Shown: positions 43,143 to 52,127, counted from the first letter of the stretch. The stretch is DNA of 64,000 nt from Murinocardiopsis flavida (GCF_003014485.1 NZ_PYGA01000004.1:248001-312000), one strand, 5' to 3'. Numbers and translations: made by a program. The notes: a model not told the origin generated them from the sequence alone.

Positions 43143-44200
43143 CGGCCCTCCCCTTCCACTGCGTTCTCCGTGGAGTCCGCGGGATCTGCGGGTTCTGCGG
43201 GTTCCTGTGCGGGTCCCGCGGCGAGTTCCCGCAGGACGGACCCGAGCGTCGCGCGGACCAGGTCGACCTTGAACGCGTTGCCGGGCAGCGGCCGCGCCGC
43301 CGCCACCGCGGCGGTGGCCGCCGCGGCGATGCGCTCCTCGCCGGGCGCGCCGCCGCGCAGCGCGTCCTCCGCCGCGCGGGCGCGCCACGGCTTGTGCGCC
43401 ACCCCGCCCAGGGCGATGCGCACGTCGCGCACCGCGCCGCCGCCGTCCAGGTCGAGCACCGCGGCGACGGAGACCAGGGCGAACGCGTAGGACGCGCGGT
43501 CGCGCACCTTGCGGTAGGTCGAGCGCGCCGCACCGGCGGGGGCGGGCAGCTCCACAGCGGTGATGAGCTCACCGTGCTCCAGCACGGTGTCGCGGTCGGG
43601 CGCGTCGCCCGGCAGCCGGTGGAACTCGTCCAGCGGGATCGTGCGCTCGCCGCCGGGCCCCAGCACGCGCACCTCGGCGTCGAGCGCGTTCAGCGCCACC
43701 GCCATGTCGGAGGGGTGCGTGGCCGCGCAGTGCTCGGAGGCGCCCAGGATCGCGTGGTAGCGCGTGAACGGCCCCTCCAGCGCCGAGCAGCCCGTGCCGG
43801 GCGCGCGCTTGTTGCACGGCGTGGTGACGTCCTCGAAGTACACGCAGCGCGTGCGCTGCATCAGGTTGCCGCCCGTGGTGGCGGCGTTGCGCAGCTGCCC
43901 CGACGCCCCGCTCAGCAGCGCCCGCGACAGCGCCGGGTAGCGGCCGCGGACCAGCGGGTGCGCGGCGAGGTCGCTGTTGCGCACCCCCGCCCCGATGCGC
44001 ACGCCGCCGCCGGGCAGCTCGGCGACGTCGTCAAGGCCGATGCGGGTGACGTCGACCAGCCGGTGCGGGGCCGCCACGCCCAGCTTCATGTGGTCGACCA
44101 GGTTGGTACCGCCGCCGAGGAAGCGCGCGTCGGGGTCGGCGGCGACAGCGGCGACGGCGCCCGCGGCGTCCTCGGCCCGCTGGTAGTCGAACGGGATCAT
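43139..44200 (-). CDS. paoB: FAD-binding subunit with 4Fe-4S site, PaoB-like
   Basis: 353 residues. FAD sites [16 protein letters not shown] and [13 protein letters not shown] are standard for CO-dehydrogenase-type FAD subunits. A Cys-rich insertion ([20 protein letters not shown], then GC) matches the additional 4Fe-4S cluster known in PaoB/YagS, as does [20 protein letters not shown]. Together with the 4-bp overlaps on both sides, this assigns the operon to the PaoABC type and not to plain xanthine dehydrogenase. The C-terminal tail after residue 330 is acidic/Ala-Pro rich and variable. Confidence 0.92.
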   Translation of the reverse strand: MIPFDYQRAEDAAGAVAAVAADPDARFLGGGTNLVDHMKLGVAAPHRLVDVTRIGLDDVAELPGGGVRIGAGVRNSDLAAHPLVRGRYPALSRALLSGASGQLRNAATTGGNLMQRTRCVYFEDVTTPCNKRAPGTGCSALEGPFTRYHAILGASEHCAATHPSDMAVALNALDAEVRVLGPGGERTIPLDEFHRLPGDAPDRDTVLEHGELITAVELPAPAGAARSTYRKVRDRASYAFALVSVAAVLDLDGGGAVRDVRIALGGVAHKPWRARAAEDALRGGAPGEERIAAAATAAVAAARPLPGNAFKVDLVRATLGSVLRELAAGPAQEPAEPADPADSTENAVEGEGR

Positions 44201-44784
44201 CGGACCTCCGCCCCTCCGGCCGGTGCGGCCTCACTGGTGACACTGTCGGCGCTGTCGGTGTTGCCGGTGTTGCCAGCGCTGTCGGCCGCGGCCTCGCGCA
44301 CGGCCGCGACGATGTTGACGTAGGCGCCGCAGCGGCACAGGTTGCCGCTCATGCGCTCGCGGATCTCGGCGTCGTCGAGAACCGGTTCGGCCGCGACGTC
44401 GCCGGTCGCCGCGCTCGGCCACCCCGCTGCGGCCTCCTCCAGCATGCCCACCGCCGAGCAGACCTGCCCCGGCGTGCAGTACCCGCACTGGAACCCGTCG
44501 TTGTCGAGGAACGCGCGCTGCACCCGGTGCGGCGCGCCGTCGGCGCCGAGCCCCGCCGCGGTGACGACCTCGGCGCCGTCCTGGGCGACCGCGAACGTCA
44601 GGCACGCGTTCACCCGCCGGCCGTTCAGCAGCACCGTGCAGGCGCCGCACTGGCCGTGGTCGCACCCCTTCTTCGGTGCGGTCGCGTCGAGCTTCTCGCG
44701 CAGCGCGTCCAGCAGTGTGGTGCGGGTGTCGACCCGCACCACCCTTGTCGTGCCGTCCACTCGGAGAGTGACATCGGCTTCCAT
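44197..44784 (-). CDS. paoA: 2Fe-2S subunit, PaoA-like
   Basis: 195 residues. Plant-type ferredoxin centre [21 protein letters not shown] and the second 2Fe-2S centre CGYCTPGQ ... CRCGAY give both expected clusters. E. coli PaoA has a Tat signal for periplasmic export; here the protein starts at [11 protein letters not shown] with no signal, so this complex should be cytoplasmic. First gene of the paoABC unit, coupled by ATGA to the FAD subunit. The last ~25 residues are a Gly/Asn/Asp/Ser extension with a [11 protein letters not shown] repeat. Divergent from the WYL regulator, which may control it. Confidence 0.93.
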   Translation of the reverse strand: MEADVTLRVDGTTRVVRVDTRTTLLDALREKLDATAPKKGCDHGQCGACTVLLNGRRVNACLTFAVAQDGAEVVTAAGLGADGAPHRVQRAFLDNDGFQCGYCTPGQVCSAVGMLEEAAAGWPSAATGDVAAEPVLDDAEIRERMSGNLCRCGAYVNIVAAVREAAADSAGNTGNTDSADSVTSEAAPAGGAEVR

Positions 44785-44962
44785 GTATCCGCCCTTTAGC
44801 CTCGGGAACTGCTTTGCCAGCGCTCAGCCCACCACCAACACCCGGGGCGAGTAAAGCCCGCGCGGCCGCTGTTCGCGCGAAGCGGCACGGTTCGCCGGGG
44901 CGTCCACGGCCCGGACCGGGGCCCGGACGTGTCCCCGTCCGCGGGACGGCGGCGCCGGACAC

Positions 44963-44982
44963 GGACGGCCCCGGGGCCGTCC
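44963..44982. repeat. 20-bp perfect palindrome in the paoA/WYL promoter gap
   Basis: GGACGGCCCCGGGGCCGTCC in the 274-bp divergent region; operator or hairpin role not known. Confidence 0.5.
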
Positions 44983-45016
44983 CCTGCTCCCCCGACTCCC
45001 CGCCCCCGGGGCCCGG

Positions 45017-45039
45017 TTCCTGACGTCTGCTGTCAGGAA
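45017..45039. promoter_or_regulatory. WYL-regulator operator candidate
   Basis: TTCCTGAC, seven-base spacer, GTCAGGAA: perfect inverted arms just before the regulator start. Similar TGAC/GTCA-type repeats are seen upstream of YafY-like regulators, so autoregulation is likely. Confidence 0.65.
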
Positions 45040-45058
45040 CATGGGCAACACTGGAGGC

Positions 45059-46105
45059 ATGCGCGCCGGCCGACTCCTGTCCCTCCTGCTCCTGCTCCAG
45101 AACCGCGGGCGCCTCACAGCGGCCCAGCTCGCCGCGGAGCTGGAGGTGTCCGAACGCACCGTGTACCGCGACGTCGAGTCGCTCGGCGCGGCCGGGATCC
45201 CCATCTACGCCGACCGCGGCACCGGCGGCGGGTACCGGCTCCTCGACGGGTACCGCACCCGGCTGACCGGCCTCACCGGCGCCGAAGCCGACTCCCTCTT
45301 CCTCGCCGGACTGCCCGAGGCGGCCGCCGAACTCGGCCTCGGCGCCGAGATGGCCGCCGCGCACCTGAAACTGCTCGCCGCCCTCCCCGAGGGCCTGCGC
45401 GAACGCGCCGAACGCGTCCGCTCCCGGTTCCACCTCGACACCACCCGCTGGTTCGGCACCACCGAGCCCGCCCCCCACCTCGCCCCGCTGGCGACCGCGG
45501 TGTGGGAGCAGCACACCCTCGACCTCACCTACCGCCGCAACGACGGCCAGGTCGTCGACCGCACCATCGACCCCCTCGGCCTCGTCCTCAAGAGCGGCGC
45601 CTGGTACTTCATCGCGCGCGTGCACAGCAGCCGCCCCGGCACCCCCTACTCCAGCACGGGGCCCCGCACCTTCCGCGCGGCCCGGATCGCGCACCTCGCC
45701 GACACCGGCCGGGTCTTCGAGCGGCCGGCCGGCTTCGACCTCGACACCACATGGGCCGCGTCGGCGTCGCAGTTCCAGGCGGGGATGCGGAACCTGCGGA
45801 CACGGGTGCGGCTCACCCCCCGCGGGCTGGCGCTCGTCCGCGAACTGTCGGCGCCGCTCACAGCGGCCGACCTGCCGCCACCCGGCACCCCCGCCGACCC
45901 CGACGGCAGGACCACCGCGGTCCTGCACATGGAGTCCGTCTACCACGCCATGGTGGAGTTCGCCTCCTACGGCCCCGACATCGAGGTCGTGGAGCCAACC
46001 GAACTGCGCGACCGGCTCGGCGCCTACCTCCGCGCCGCCGCGGAGCGCTACGGCGCCCCGCCCGGAGAGCCCGGAGAGAACGCCCCTCCCGGAAATCCCG
46101 CTTGA
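45059..46105 (+). CDS. WYL-domain (YafY-like) transcriptional regulator
   Basis: 348 residues. ATG 45059 is preferred by family length (MRAGRLLSLLLLLQNRG); an ATG at 45041 adds six residues and would be leaderless-compatible. HTH at about 10-60 (LTAAQLAAELEVSERTVYRD then YADRGTGGGYRLLDGYRTRL). WYL domain at about 140-230 (LTYRRNDGQVVDRTIDPLGL, GAWYFIARV), then the WCX-type C-terminal part. WYL proteins respond to ligands or nucleic acid and regulate nearby genes. It is divergent from paoABC and 25 bp upstream of a MerR gene on the same strand. Confidence 0.9.
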   Translation: MRAGRLLSLLLLLQNRGRLTAAQLAAELEVSERTVYRDVESLGAAGIPIYADRGTGGGYRLLDGYRTRLTGLTGAEADSLFLAGLPEAAAELGLGAEMAAAHLKLLAALPEGLRERAERVRSRFHLDTTRWFGTTEPAPHLAPLATAVWEQHTLDLTYRRNDGQVVDRTIDPLGLVLKSGAWYFIARVHSSRPGTPYSSTGPRTFRAARIAHLADTGRVFERPAGFDLDTTWAASASQFQAGMRNLRTRVRLTPRGLALVRELSAPLTAADLPPPGTPADPDGRTTAVLHMESVYHAMVEFASYGPDIEVVEPTELRDRLGAYLRAAAERYGAPPGEPGENAPPGNPA

Positions 46106-46130
46106 CCCTCCACCTACGGGAGACTCCACG

Positions 46131-47096
46131 ATGGAGCCAATGGAACCGCAGTACGGCCTGGCCACGATCGGCGACATGGCCAAACGCACGGGTCTGCCGG
46201 TGAAGACCATCCGGTATTACGCCGATGAGGGCGTCGTCGCTCCCACCGCGCGCAGTAGCGGCGGCTACCGCCTCTACGACACCGCGGCGGCGGCCCGCCT
46301 CGACCTCGTGCGCACACTGCGCGACCTCGGCATCGACCTCGCCACCATCCGCCGGATCATCGCCAGCGAATGCGAGCTCGCCGAGGTCGCCGCGGCGAAC
46401 GCCGAGGCGCTCGACGCGCAGATCCGGGTGCTGCGCACCCGCCGGGCGGTACTGCGGACCATCGCGAGGACGGCACACACCGGGGCGACGGAAAGGGACA
46501 TCACCCTCATGACCAAGCTGGCACGGCTCTCCGCCGAGGAGCGCCGGCACATCATCGACGAATACCACGACGCCGTGTTCGGCGGCCTGGAGCTCGACCC
46601 CGACTTCGAGGCCCGGATGCGGGCGACGCGGGTGGACCTGCCCGACGACCCCACCCCCGAGCAGGTCGACGCGTGGGTGGAACTCGCCGAACTCGTCCGG
46701 GACCCCGACTACCGCGACCGTGTCCGCACCATGGCGGAGTGGCAGCAGGCCGCCGTCGCCGAAGGCACCATGCAGGCGCAGTACGAGGCCGGGCAGCGGG
46801 CCATGCCGCTGATCCTCGAACACGCCGGTAAGGCGCACGCCGCGGGGACCGCCCCCGACTCCGCCGAGGCCGCCGCGGTCATGGCCGGACTCGCCCCCGC
46901 TGTCGCCGCGGCGGTCGGCACCGCCGACACACCGCAGTGGCGCGCATCCTACGCCGACGACCTGGACGTCATGACCGACGCCCGGAGCGAGCGCTACTGG
47001 CAGCTGGTCGGCGTCATCAACGAATGCGCGCCATTCGAGCCCATGGTGCCGACGATGCAATGGTTCATCGCCGCCCTCCGCGCCACCTCCACCTGA
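46131..47096 (+). CDS. MerR-family regulator
   Basis: 321 residues. N-terminal MerR HTH: YGLATIGDMAKRTGLPVKTI, then RYYADEGVVAP, SGGYRLYD and DLGIDLATIRRIIA. After the dimerisation helix (about 75-105), a ~210-residue C-terminal domain follows with repeated acidic/aromatic helices. No metal-binding Cys pattern is present, so it probably binds an organic ligand; the domain is unlike the ~110-residue TipAS type by length. GGGAG lies about ten bases before the ATG. It follows the WYL gene by 25 bp and may be co-transcribed. Confidence 0.9.
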   Translation: MEPMEPQYGLATIGDMAKRTGLPVKTIRYYADEGVVAPTARSSGGYRLYDTAAAARLDLVRTLRDLGIDLATIRRIIASECELAEVAAANAEALDAQIRVLRTRRAVLRTIARTAHTGATERDITLMTKLARLSAEERRHIIDEYHDAVFGGLELDPDFEARMRATRVDLPDDPTPEQVDAWVELAELVRDPDYRDRVRTMAEWQQAAVAEGTMQAQYEAGQRAMPLILEHAGKAHAAGTAPDSAEAAAVMAGLAPAVAAAVGTADTPQWRASYADDLDVMTDARSERYWQLVGVINECAPFEPMVPTMQWFIAALRATST

Positions 47097-47148
47097 CCCA
47101 CCCCCGCACCCAGCAACACCCTCACCTACGGGTGGTACCCTATATGGC

Positions 47149-47391
47149 ATGATCAAGACGACGGTCTACCTTCCCGCGGAACTCGAAGTACGCCTGGACG
47201 CCGAGGCGAGTGCCACCGGAACCAGCAAGGCCGAGCTGATCCGGCAAGCCATCGCCCAGCTCCTGGACAACTCGACACGCCCGCGAAACGCCCGTTCGCT
47301 GCCTGTCTTCAACAGCGGACGGCAGCGGAGCGCGGAGACCATGGACGAGGAGATCTACGACCACATCAAGCAGCAGTCGGCACGACGTTGA
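47149..47391 (+). CDS. vapB: ribbon-helix-helix antitoxin (VapB-like)
   Basis: 80 residues. RHH fold: MIKTTVYLPAELEVRLDAEA strand and helix, then TSKAELIRQAIAQLLDN. The C-terminal ~35 residues are flexible and basic/acidic, as expected for toxin neutralisation. A CTATAT minus-10-like box ends a few bases before the ATG, so the mRNA may be leaderless. It overlaps the PIN toxin gene by 4 bp. It is the autoregulator and antitoxin of a type II pair. Confidence 0.88.
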   Translation: MIKTTVYLPAELEVRLDAEASATGTSKAELIRQAIAQLLDNSTRPRNARSLPVFNSGRQRSAETMDEEIYDHIKQQSARR

Positions 47392-47825
47392 TCATCGTTG
47401 CGGACACATCCGCCCTCTTCGCCGCATTCGACGCTGCTCAACCCGAGCACCCGGCCGCCGCCGACATCGTCGGTCGCCAGACCCTCGCAATCTCTCCCAT
47501 GGTGATCACCGAACTCGATCATCTGATCCATCGCGATCTCGGATTCCCTGCCGCCATGGCGGTCATGGAGGCGCTCAACGACCGAATGGCCGATGGGCAG
47601 TACAAACTCGCCGACCTCAGGCCGGACGACCTCGCGTCCGCCCATGAGATCCGCGCGAAATACGAAGGGCTGCGCTTGGACGTCGCCGACGCCGTCGGCG
47701 TCGTCCTCGCCGACCGGTACCGGACCGACCGGATATTCACGTTGGACCAGCGCGACTTCCGTGCGATAACGCCGCTCACTCACGGGTTTTCGGCGTTCCG
47801 GATCCTGCCCGCGGACTCCGTGTAG
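47388..47825 (+). CDS. vapC: PIN-domain toxin (VapC-like ribonuclease)
   Basis: 145 residues, TTG start inside the antitoxin stop (TTGA). Four acidic PIN residues are seen: IVADTSALFAAFD, VITELDHLI, LRLDVADAVGVVLAD and RIFTLDQRDF. VapC RNases cleave specific tRNAs or rRNA when free of antitoxin. The 3' end overlaps the convergent DUF817 gene by 46 bp, so the two transcripts are antisense there. No degenerate active-site residue, so it should be functional. Confidence 0.9.
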   Translation: MIIVADTSALFAAFDAAQPEHPAAADIVGRQTLAISPMVITELDHLIHRDLGFPAAMAVMEALNDRMADGQYKLADLRPDDLASAHEIRAKYEGLRLDVADAVGVVLADRYRTDRIFTLDQRDFRAITPLTHGFSAFRILPADSV

Positions 47826-48631
47826 GCGCGCTTCCAGCCGGCGACCAGGACGAACGACACCGTCACGAGCAGCGCCCACGCGCCGAACTTCGACACGTGC
47901 ACCATCGCCCACGCGTCGACCTGGTGCGGGTAGCGCCACGCGCTCGCCAGCGTCGACAGGTTCTCCGCCACCCACAGGAAGAAGCCGATCAGCACGAACG
48001 ACAGCGCCAGCGGCATCCGGTACCGCTCCGTGCCCACCGTGAAGTACACCCACGCGCCCCACGTCACCGCCACCATCGCCACCGCGAGGAACAGCCGGGC
48101 GTCGGGCAGCCAGTGGTGGGTGAGGAAGTTGGCGTAGATCGCCGCGGCCACGCACGCGGTCGCCAGCGGCCGGTAGCCGCGCAGCCCCAGGTTCAGCAGC
48201 GACCACGCCCGCACCACGTAGCTGCCCACGGCCGCGTACATGAACCCCGAGTACAGCGGCACCCCGGCGACCTTCGTCCACGCCTGCTCCGGGTACTCCC
48301 ACGAGCCCATGTGCACCTTGAACAGCTCGAACACCAGGCCCACGATGTGGAAGCCGAGGATCGCCAGGATCTCGCGACCGCTCTCCAGCCGCAGCCCCCA
48401 GAACACGGCGGTCACCGCGATGCCGTACGCGAGCAGGGCGTCGTAGCGGGCGACCGGCAGCGGCAGCAGGGTCGACAGCGCCAGGCCGGTCAGGATGCAC
48501 ACGGCGAACGCGCACGCCCACGCCTGCACGAGGCCGAACCGGACCAGTTGGGCGGCCCAGTGGCGCCACTGGCTGGCCGCGGGCCACCGCCACCGGCGTG
48601 CGGACCACCGCCACGCGTCGACTCTGATCAC
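47780..48631 (-). CDS. DUF817 membrane protein
   Basis: 283 residues from GTG 48631 (another GTG at 48637); a longer frame to 48844 reads Arg-rich and non-coding. About eight hydrophobic helices, with VCILTGLALSTLLPLPVARY, RLESGREILAILGFHIVGL and LWVAENLSTLASAWRYPHQ. DUF817 proteins are polytopic integral membrane proteins without known activity. A KVHMGSWEYPEQAWTKVAGV loop is well conserved in the family as I know it. The 3' end overlaps VapC antisense. Confidence 0.86.
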   Translation of the reverse strand: MIRVDAWRWSARRWRWPAASQWRHWAAQLVRFGLVQAWACAFAVCILTGLALSTLLPLPVARYDALLAYGIAVTAVFWGLRLESGREILAILGFHIVGLVFELFKVHMGSWEYPEQAWTKVAGVPLYSGFMYAAVGSYVVRAWSLLNLGLRGYRPLATACVAAAIYANFLTHHWLPDARLFLAVAMVAVTWGAWVYFTVGTERYRMPLALSFVLIGFFLWVAENLSTLASAWRYPHQVDAWAMVHVSKFGAWALLVTVSFVLVAGWKRAYTESAGRIRNAENP

Positions 48632-48816
48632 TCCCACTGAGAGCGTGCCCCGCGGGCCCTGGTTCGCCGCCGCCGGGAACCGGCCGGATCCGGACACCGA
48701 ACCGGGCGATGCCCGTCCCCGGCACCGGAACCGCAACGCCTGCCCGGAACGGCTACCGGCCACCCGCCTCCTGGGGTACAACTGCCCCATCGGACGACGA
48801 CGGTGAGGATGGGCCC

Positions 48817-49323
48817 GTGCCGAGCGACACCGAGGATCCCGCACCGCCCGCCCGACCGTGGTGGCGGCGGTTCGCCGCCGCCCTGCTGCGCGCGGTCGTC
48901 CTGCTCGCGGCCTTCGCCGCCATGGTGGCGTTCGCGGTGCTCCTCGCCCGGGTCACCCTGACCCCGGTGCCCGGCGCGGTCGGCACCGTCCACCACAACC
49001 TGCACCCGGGCGAATCGCTGCGGTTCTACCTCGACGCCCCCGCGCGCGACGCCATCAGGCAGGTCGGCGGCAACGTCCTCCTCGGCACACCGTTCGGGGT
49101 GCTGCTCCCGCTGCTGCTGCCGGGCGTCCGCGGCACCGTCAAGACCCTGCTCGCCACGGCCACCGCCATGCTGCTCGTCGAGATCGTGCAGGGCACGATC
49201 GTGACCGGCCGCGCCTTCGACATCGACGACGTCATCCTCAACACCACGGGGGCGCTGCTCGGCTACCTGCTCCTCGGCCGGCGGATCTCCCGCGCGGTCC
49301 ACCGAAGAACGGGGCGGCCCTGA
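48817..49323 (+). CDS. VanZ-family membrane protein
   Basis: 168 residues from GTG 48817, with GAGG about eight bases before. Four hydrophobic helices. The VanZ fingerprint is present: NVLLGTPFGVLLPLLLPG, LLVEIVQGTIVTGRAFDIDD with the conserved Glu and Asp, and ILNTTGALLGYLLLGRR. VanZ relatives give low-level teicoplanin resistance in enterococci, but chromosomal actinobacterial members are of unknown function. It is upstream of and convergent with the Ser/Thr kinase gene, with a hairpin over its stop codon. Confidence 0.88.
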   Translation: MPSDTEDPAPPARPWWRRFAAALLRAVVLLAAFAAMVAFAVLLARVTLTPVPGAVGTVHHNLHPGESLRFYLDAPARDAIRQVGGNVLLGTPFGVLLPLLLPGVRGTVKTLLATATAMLLVEIVQGTIVTGRAFDIDDVILNTTGALLGYLLLGRRISRAVHRRTGRP

Positions 49324-49334
49324 CCGGCCGCCCC
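49311..49334. terminator. bidirectional terminator between vanZ-like and kinase genes
   Basis: Perfect nine-base arms (GGGGCGGCC / GGCCGCCCC) with a six-base loop, spanning the VanZ stop codon and ending 12 bases before the kinase stop. Confidence 0.7.
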
Positions 49335-49345
49335 GCGGCAGGGGG

Positions 49346-51103
49346 TCAGCCGAAGAACCCGAAGTTCCACAATGCGGCGTTGGTGCCGACGATGACGATC
49401 GCCGCCAGCACGATGCCGGTGACGAAGCCGGTGCGCATCGACCGCACCAGGTACTCAAGGGTCACCAGGTTGTTGAACAGGAAGTAGCCGAGCATCAGGG
49501 CGTGGTAGAAGCCCTCGGCGCTGAGGAACTCGGGGGCGTACCAGGGCGCGTCCCAGTAGAGCTCGGTCGAGGTGAACCACTGCCAGCCGTAGGCCGCGGC
49601 GTAGCCCAGCGGGATCTGCGCGATCGGGATGATGAGCAGCGGCAGGAGCTTCACGAAGCCCCACACGCCGGGCTGGTCGGCCGAGCGCGCGTGGGACTGC
49701 GCCCGGCGCGCGGCCGACCGCTCGGCCCTGATGCGCTCCTGGTGGGCGCGTTCGGCCTCCTGGCGGCGGCGCTGCTCCTCGCGCTCCTCGCGTTCGCGGG
49801 ACTCGCGGCGGCGCTCCTCCTCGCGCTGCCGTGCCTCCTCCTGCTCTCTTTGCTCCCTGGCGCGCCGGGGATCGTCGCGGCGCGCCCCGCCGTACAGGTC
49901 GGAGTAGGCGTCGCCGCCCGCTGTGCGCTGCCCTGCGGCGTAGGGGTCGACCGACGTGGCTCCCGCGCCCGCCGTGTGCTGCCCCGCAGCGTAGGGGTCG
50001 ACCGAGGTCGCGCCCGCGCCCGCCGTGTGCTGCCCCGCAGCGTAGGGGTCGACCGACGTGGCGCCCTGGTTCACGGCGGTGGGGTACTGCCCCCCGGCAC
50101 GGGTGGCCTGGTCGTCGCCGAGCATGCCCGCTGCCGCCGCGCCCGCTGCCGCGCCGCCCACGGCCCCGGCAGCAGCCGCGCCGAACGCCGAGGTCCTGCC
50201 GCCGGTGTCGGCGCCGGTGGCGGGCGCCCCGCTCAGTGCGGCGTTGACCGTGCCGATCTGCTCCTGCACCCCGCGCGCCATCGCCGGCGGCAGCCAGGAC
50301 TCGCTGATGGGGACGTCGCCGAGGTAGTCGAGGACGTCGCCGGGCCCCGGCCGCCGGCGCTCGTCCTTGGCGAGGCAGGCCGCGACCATGCGCTGCAAGG
50401 ACGGCGGGACGGCGGAGATGTCGGGCTCGTGCTGCATGATGCGCATCACCATCGTGTGCATCGCGCCCTCGCCGAACGGGCCGACTCCCCCTGCGGCGTG
50501 GACCATCACCGCGCCGAACGCGAAGATGTCGCTGCGCGGGGTCATGGCCGCGCCCTGGATCTGCTCGGGCGACATGAACCCGGGCGTGCCGATGATCGAC
50601 TGGGTGGCGGCGGTGCCCTCGGTGGCGCGGGCGATGCCGAAGTCGATGACCCGGGGGCCGTCCTCGGCGAGGAGCACATTGCCCGGCTTCAGGTCGCGGT
50701 GGATCAGGCCGACCCGGTGGATCTCGGTGAGCGCCTCGGCGAGGCCGGCTGCGAGCACCCGCAGAGTGGGCTCGGGCAGCGGCCCATGGGCGTGCACCGC
50801 CTCGTCGAGCGGCAGCGAGGGGACGTAGGAGGTGACCAGCCACGGCACCTCGCTCTCGGGGTCGGCGTCGATGACCGGCGCGGTGAAGGCGCCGCTCACC
50901 TGGCGCGCGGCGGCGACCTCGCGGGCGAAGCGCTGCCGGAACGAGGGGTCGGCCGCCATGTGCGGATGGATCCGCTTGATCGCGACCGCCCGCCCACCGG
51001 CGGACCTGCCGAAGTAGACCTGGCCCATGCCTCCGGCGCCCAGTCTCCCGATCAGCCGGTAGCGGCCGATCCGCTCCGGGTCGCCGTGTTCAAGCGGTCC
51101 CAC
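49346..51103 (-). CDS. membrane Ser/Thr kinase with 17-residue repeats and coiled coil
   Basis: 585 residues from GTG 51103, six bases after GGAGG. N-terminal Hanks kinase (about 12-270): LGAGGMGQVYFG, VAIKRI, HRDLKPGNVLL, VIDFGIA, GFMSPEQI. Then a Gly/Ala linker and three 17-residue repeats (ATSVDPYAAGQHTAGAG), a strongly charged Glu/Arg coiled coil (about 410-475), and three hydrophobic helices at the C-terminus. No PASTA domain, so it is not a classical PknB. The kinase domain is cytoplasmic, tethered at its C-terminus. The target is unknown; the repeats and coiled coil suggest a scaffold function. Confidence 0.93.
   Translation of the reverse strand: MGPLEHGDPERIGRYRLIGRLGAGGMGQVYFGRSAGGRAVAIKRIHPHMAADPSFRQRFAREVAAARQVSGAFTAPVIDADPESEVPWLVTSYVPSLPLDEAVHAHGPLPEPTLRVLAAGLAEALTEIHRVGLIHRDLKPGNVLLAEDGPRVIDFGIARATEGTAATQSIIGTPGFMSPEQIQGAAMTPRSDIFAFGAVMVHAAGGVGPFGEGAMHTMVMRIMQHEPDISAVPPSLQRMVAACLAKDERRRPGPGDVLDYLGDVPISESWLPPAMARGVQEQIGTVNAALSGAPATGADTGGRTSAFGAAAAGAVGGAAAGAAAAGMLGDDQATRAGGQYPTAVNQGATSVDPYAAGQHTAGAGATSVDPYAAGQHTAGAGATSVDPYAAGQRTAGGDAYSDLYGGARRDDPRRAREQREQEEARQREEERRRESREREEREEQRRRQEAERAHQERIRAERSAARRAQSHARSADQPGVWGFVKLLPLLIIPIAQIPLGYAAAYGWQWFTSTELYWDAPWYAPEFLSAEGFYHALMLGYFLFNNLVTLEYLVRSMRTGFVTGIVLAAIVIVGTNAALWNFGFFG
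49919..50072. repeat. 51-bp in-frame tandem repeat in the kinase gene
   Basis: Three copies at 51-base period (marker GTAGGGGTCGACC at 49940, 49991, 50042), coding for the ATSVDPYAAGQHTAGAG unit. Confidence 0.85.
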
Positions 51104-51466
51104 ACCAAACCTCCACGTCGGCGTCGTCGGTTGAGAGAACCCTTGTGATCGTAACGAAGCCGCCGGGTGCCCACGCCGGGCCGTCGCCGAAGAGCGGGGT
51201 CTGAGCCACGGGGGCGGGCGCGGAGGGTTCGCTCTCCCACCGACCAGCTTAGGCCGCTTTCCCAACCCACGCCTTTACAATGTAGATTTTGGATTCCGGG
51301 ATGGATCGGGATGGATTCCGCCCGGCGCAGCCCGGCGCAGCGCCGGTGTGCCCCGAAGCCCCAGCGCCGCGGGGGCCCGCGGGGCGTCGACGGCCGCCGC
51401 TGCGCGTGCAGCGTGAGCGGTGCGCGGCGTCGCGCGGTCCGCCGCGCACCGGTTAGCCTGCGGCCC
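51104..51466. promoter_or_regulatory. 363-bp divergent promoter region
   Basis: Mostly GC-rich, but with an AT-rich patch around 51271-51290 (TTTACAATGTAGATTTTGG). TACAAT reads as a minus-10 box on the plus strand for the NUDIX gene, though it is 186 bases from its ATG. A GGATGGATCGGGATGGATTC direct repeat follows. No gene seen. Confidence 0.5.
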
Positions 51467-51934
51467 ATGGCTCCCCTCCTCCCCGCCGCCGAATGGTTCG
51501 CGTCACTGCCGACCGCCTACCTCTCGGCGTTCGGGCTCATCACCGACCCCGCCGGCGCCGTCCTGATGGTCGACCCCAACTACAGGGAGCACTGGACGCT
51601 GCCGGGCGGCGTGGTCGAGGACGGCGAGGCCCCGCACCTGGGCTGCGAGCGCGAGGTCGCCGAGGAGGTGGGGCTGTCCCTCCTGGCCGGGCCGCTGCTC
51701 TGCGTGCACTGGAGCGCGCCGCACGGCGACCGGCCCAAGCCCTTCCTCGCGCTCGTGTTCGACTGCGGGACGGTCCCCGAGGACACCCCCGTGTCCGTGC
51801 AGGAGTCCGAGCTCGACGGCTACACGTTCGCGCCGCCCGACCAGGCGGTGGGGCTCATGCACCCCGGCCTCGCGCCGCGCCTGGAGACCGCCCTCAGGGC
51901 GCGCGCCGCCGGCCGCACCGCCTACATCGGCTGA
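51467..51934 (+). CDS. NUDIX hydrolase
   Basis: 155 residues from ATG 51467. The Nudix box is GGVVEDGEAPHLGCEREVAEEVGL (G-x5-E-x7-REVxEEVG), complete with metal-binding Glu residues. Start MAPLLPAAEWFASLPTAYLS is family-like. Members hydrolyse nucleoside diphosphates linked to another moiety; the substrate is not predictable. No upstream Shine-Dalgarno is strong. A six-copy 15-base repeat follows directly after the stop codon. Confidence 0.92.
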   Translation: MAPLLPAAEWFASLPTAYLSAFGLITDPAGAVLMVDPNYREHWTLPGGVVEDGEAPHLGCEREVAEEVGLSLLAGPLLCVHWSAPHGDRPKPFLALVFDCGTVPEDTPVSVQESELDGYTFAPPDQAVGLMHPGLAPRLETALRARAAGRTAYIG

Positions 51935-52026
51935 ACCGCCCGCATCCGAACCGCCCGCAAATGAACGGCCTGCGTCTGAACCGCCCGCCTCCACCGAACG
52001 GCCCGCATCGGCTGAAACGCCCGATC
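51933..52026. repeat. 15-bp tandem repeat, about six copies
   Basis: GAACCGCCCGCATCC and variants, spacing 15 then 18 bases, starting at the NUDIX stop codon. The GAAC...CCGCC rhythm is in multiples of three, so extended reading frames remain open. Confidence 0.75.
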
Positions 52027-52127
52027 CGGGACCTCCCGGCCACGCCTCCCACACCCCGGCGTCCGCTCGGTTCATGCTGATCAGAGGTCACACGCAGCGC
52101 ACCCGAACGATGATGCGAGAGGTCCCG

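Noticed and set aside
41019-44784. carbon monoxide dehydrogenase (CoxLMS)
   Set aside because: The FAD subunit has the PaoB Cys-rich insert, and the large subunit lacks the CO-dehydrogenase Cys loop.
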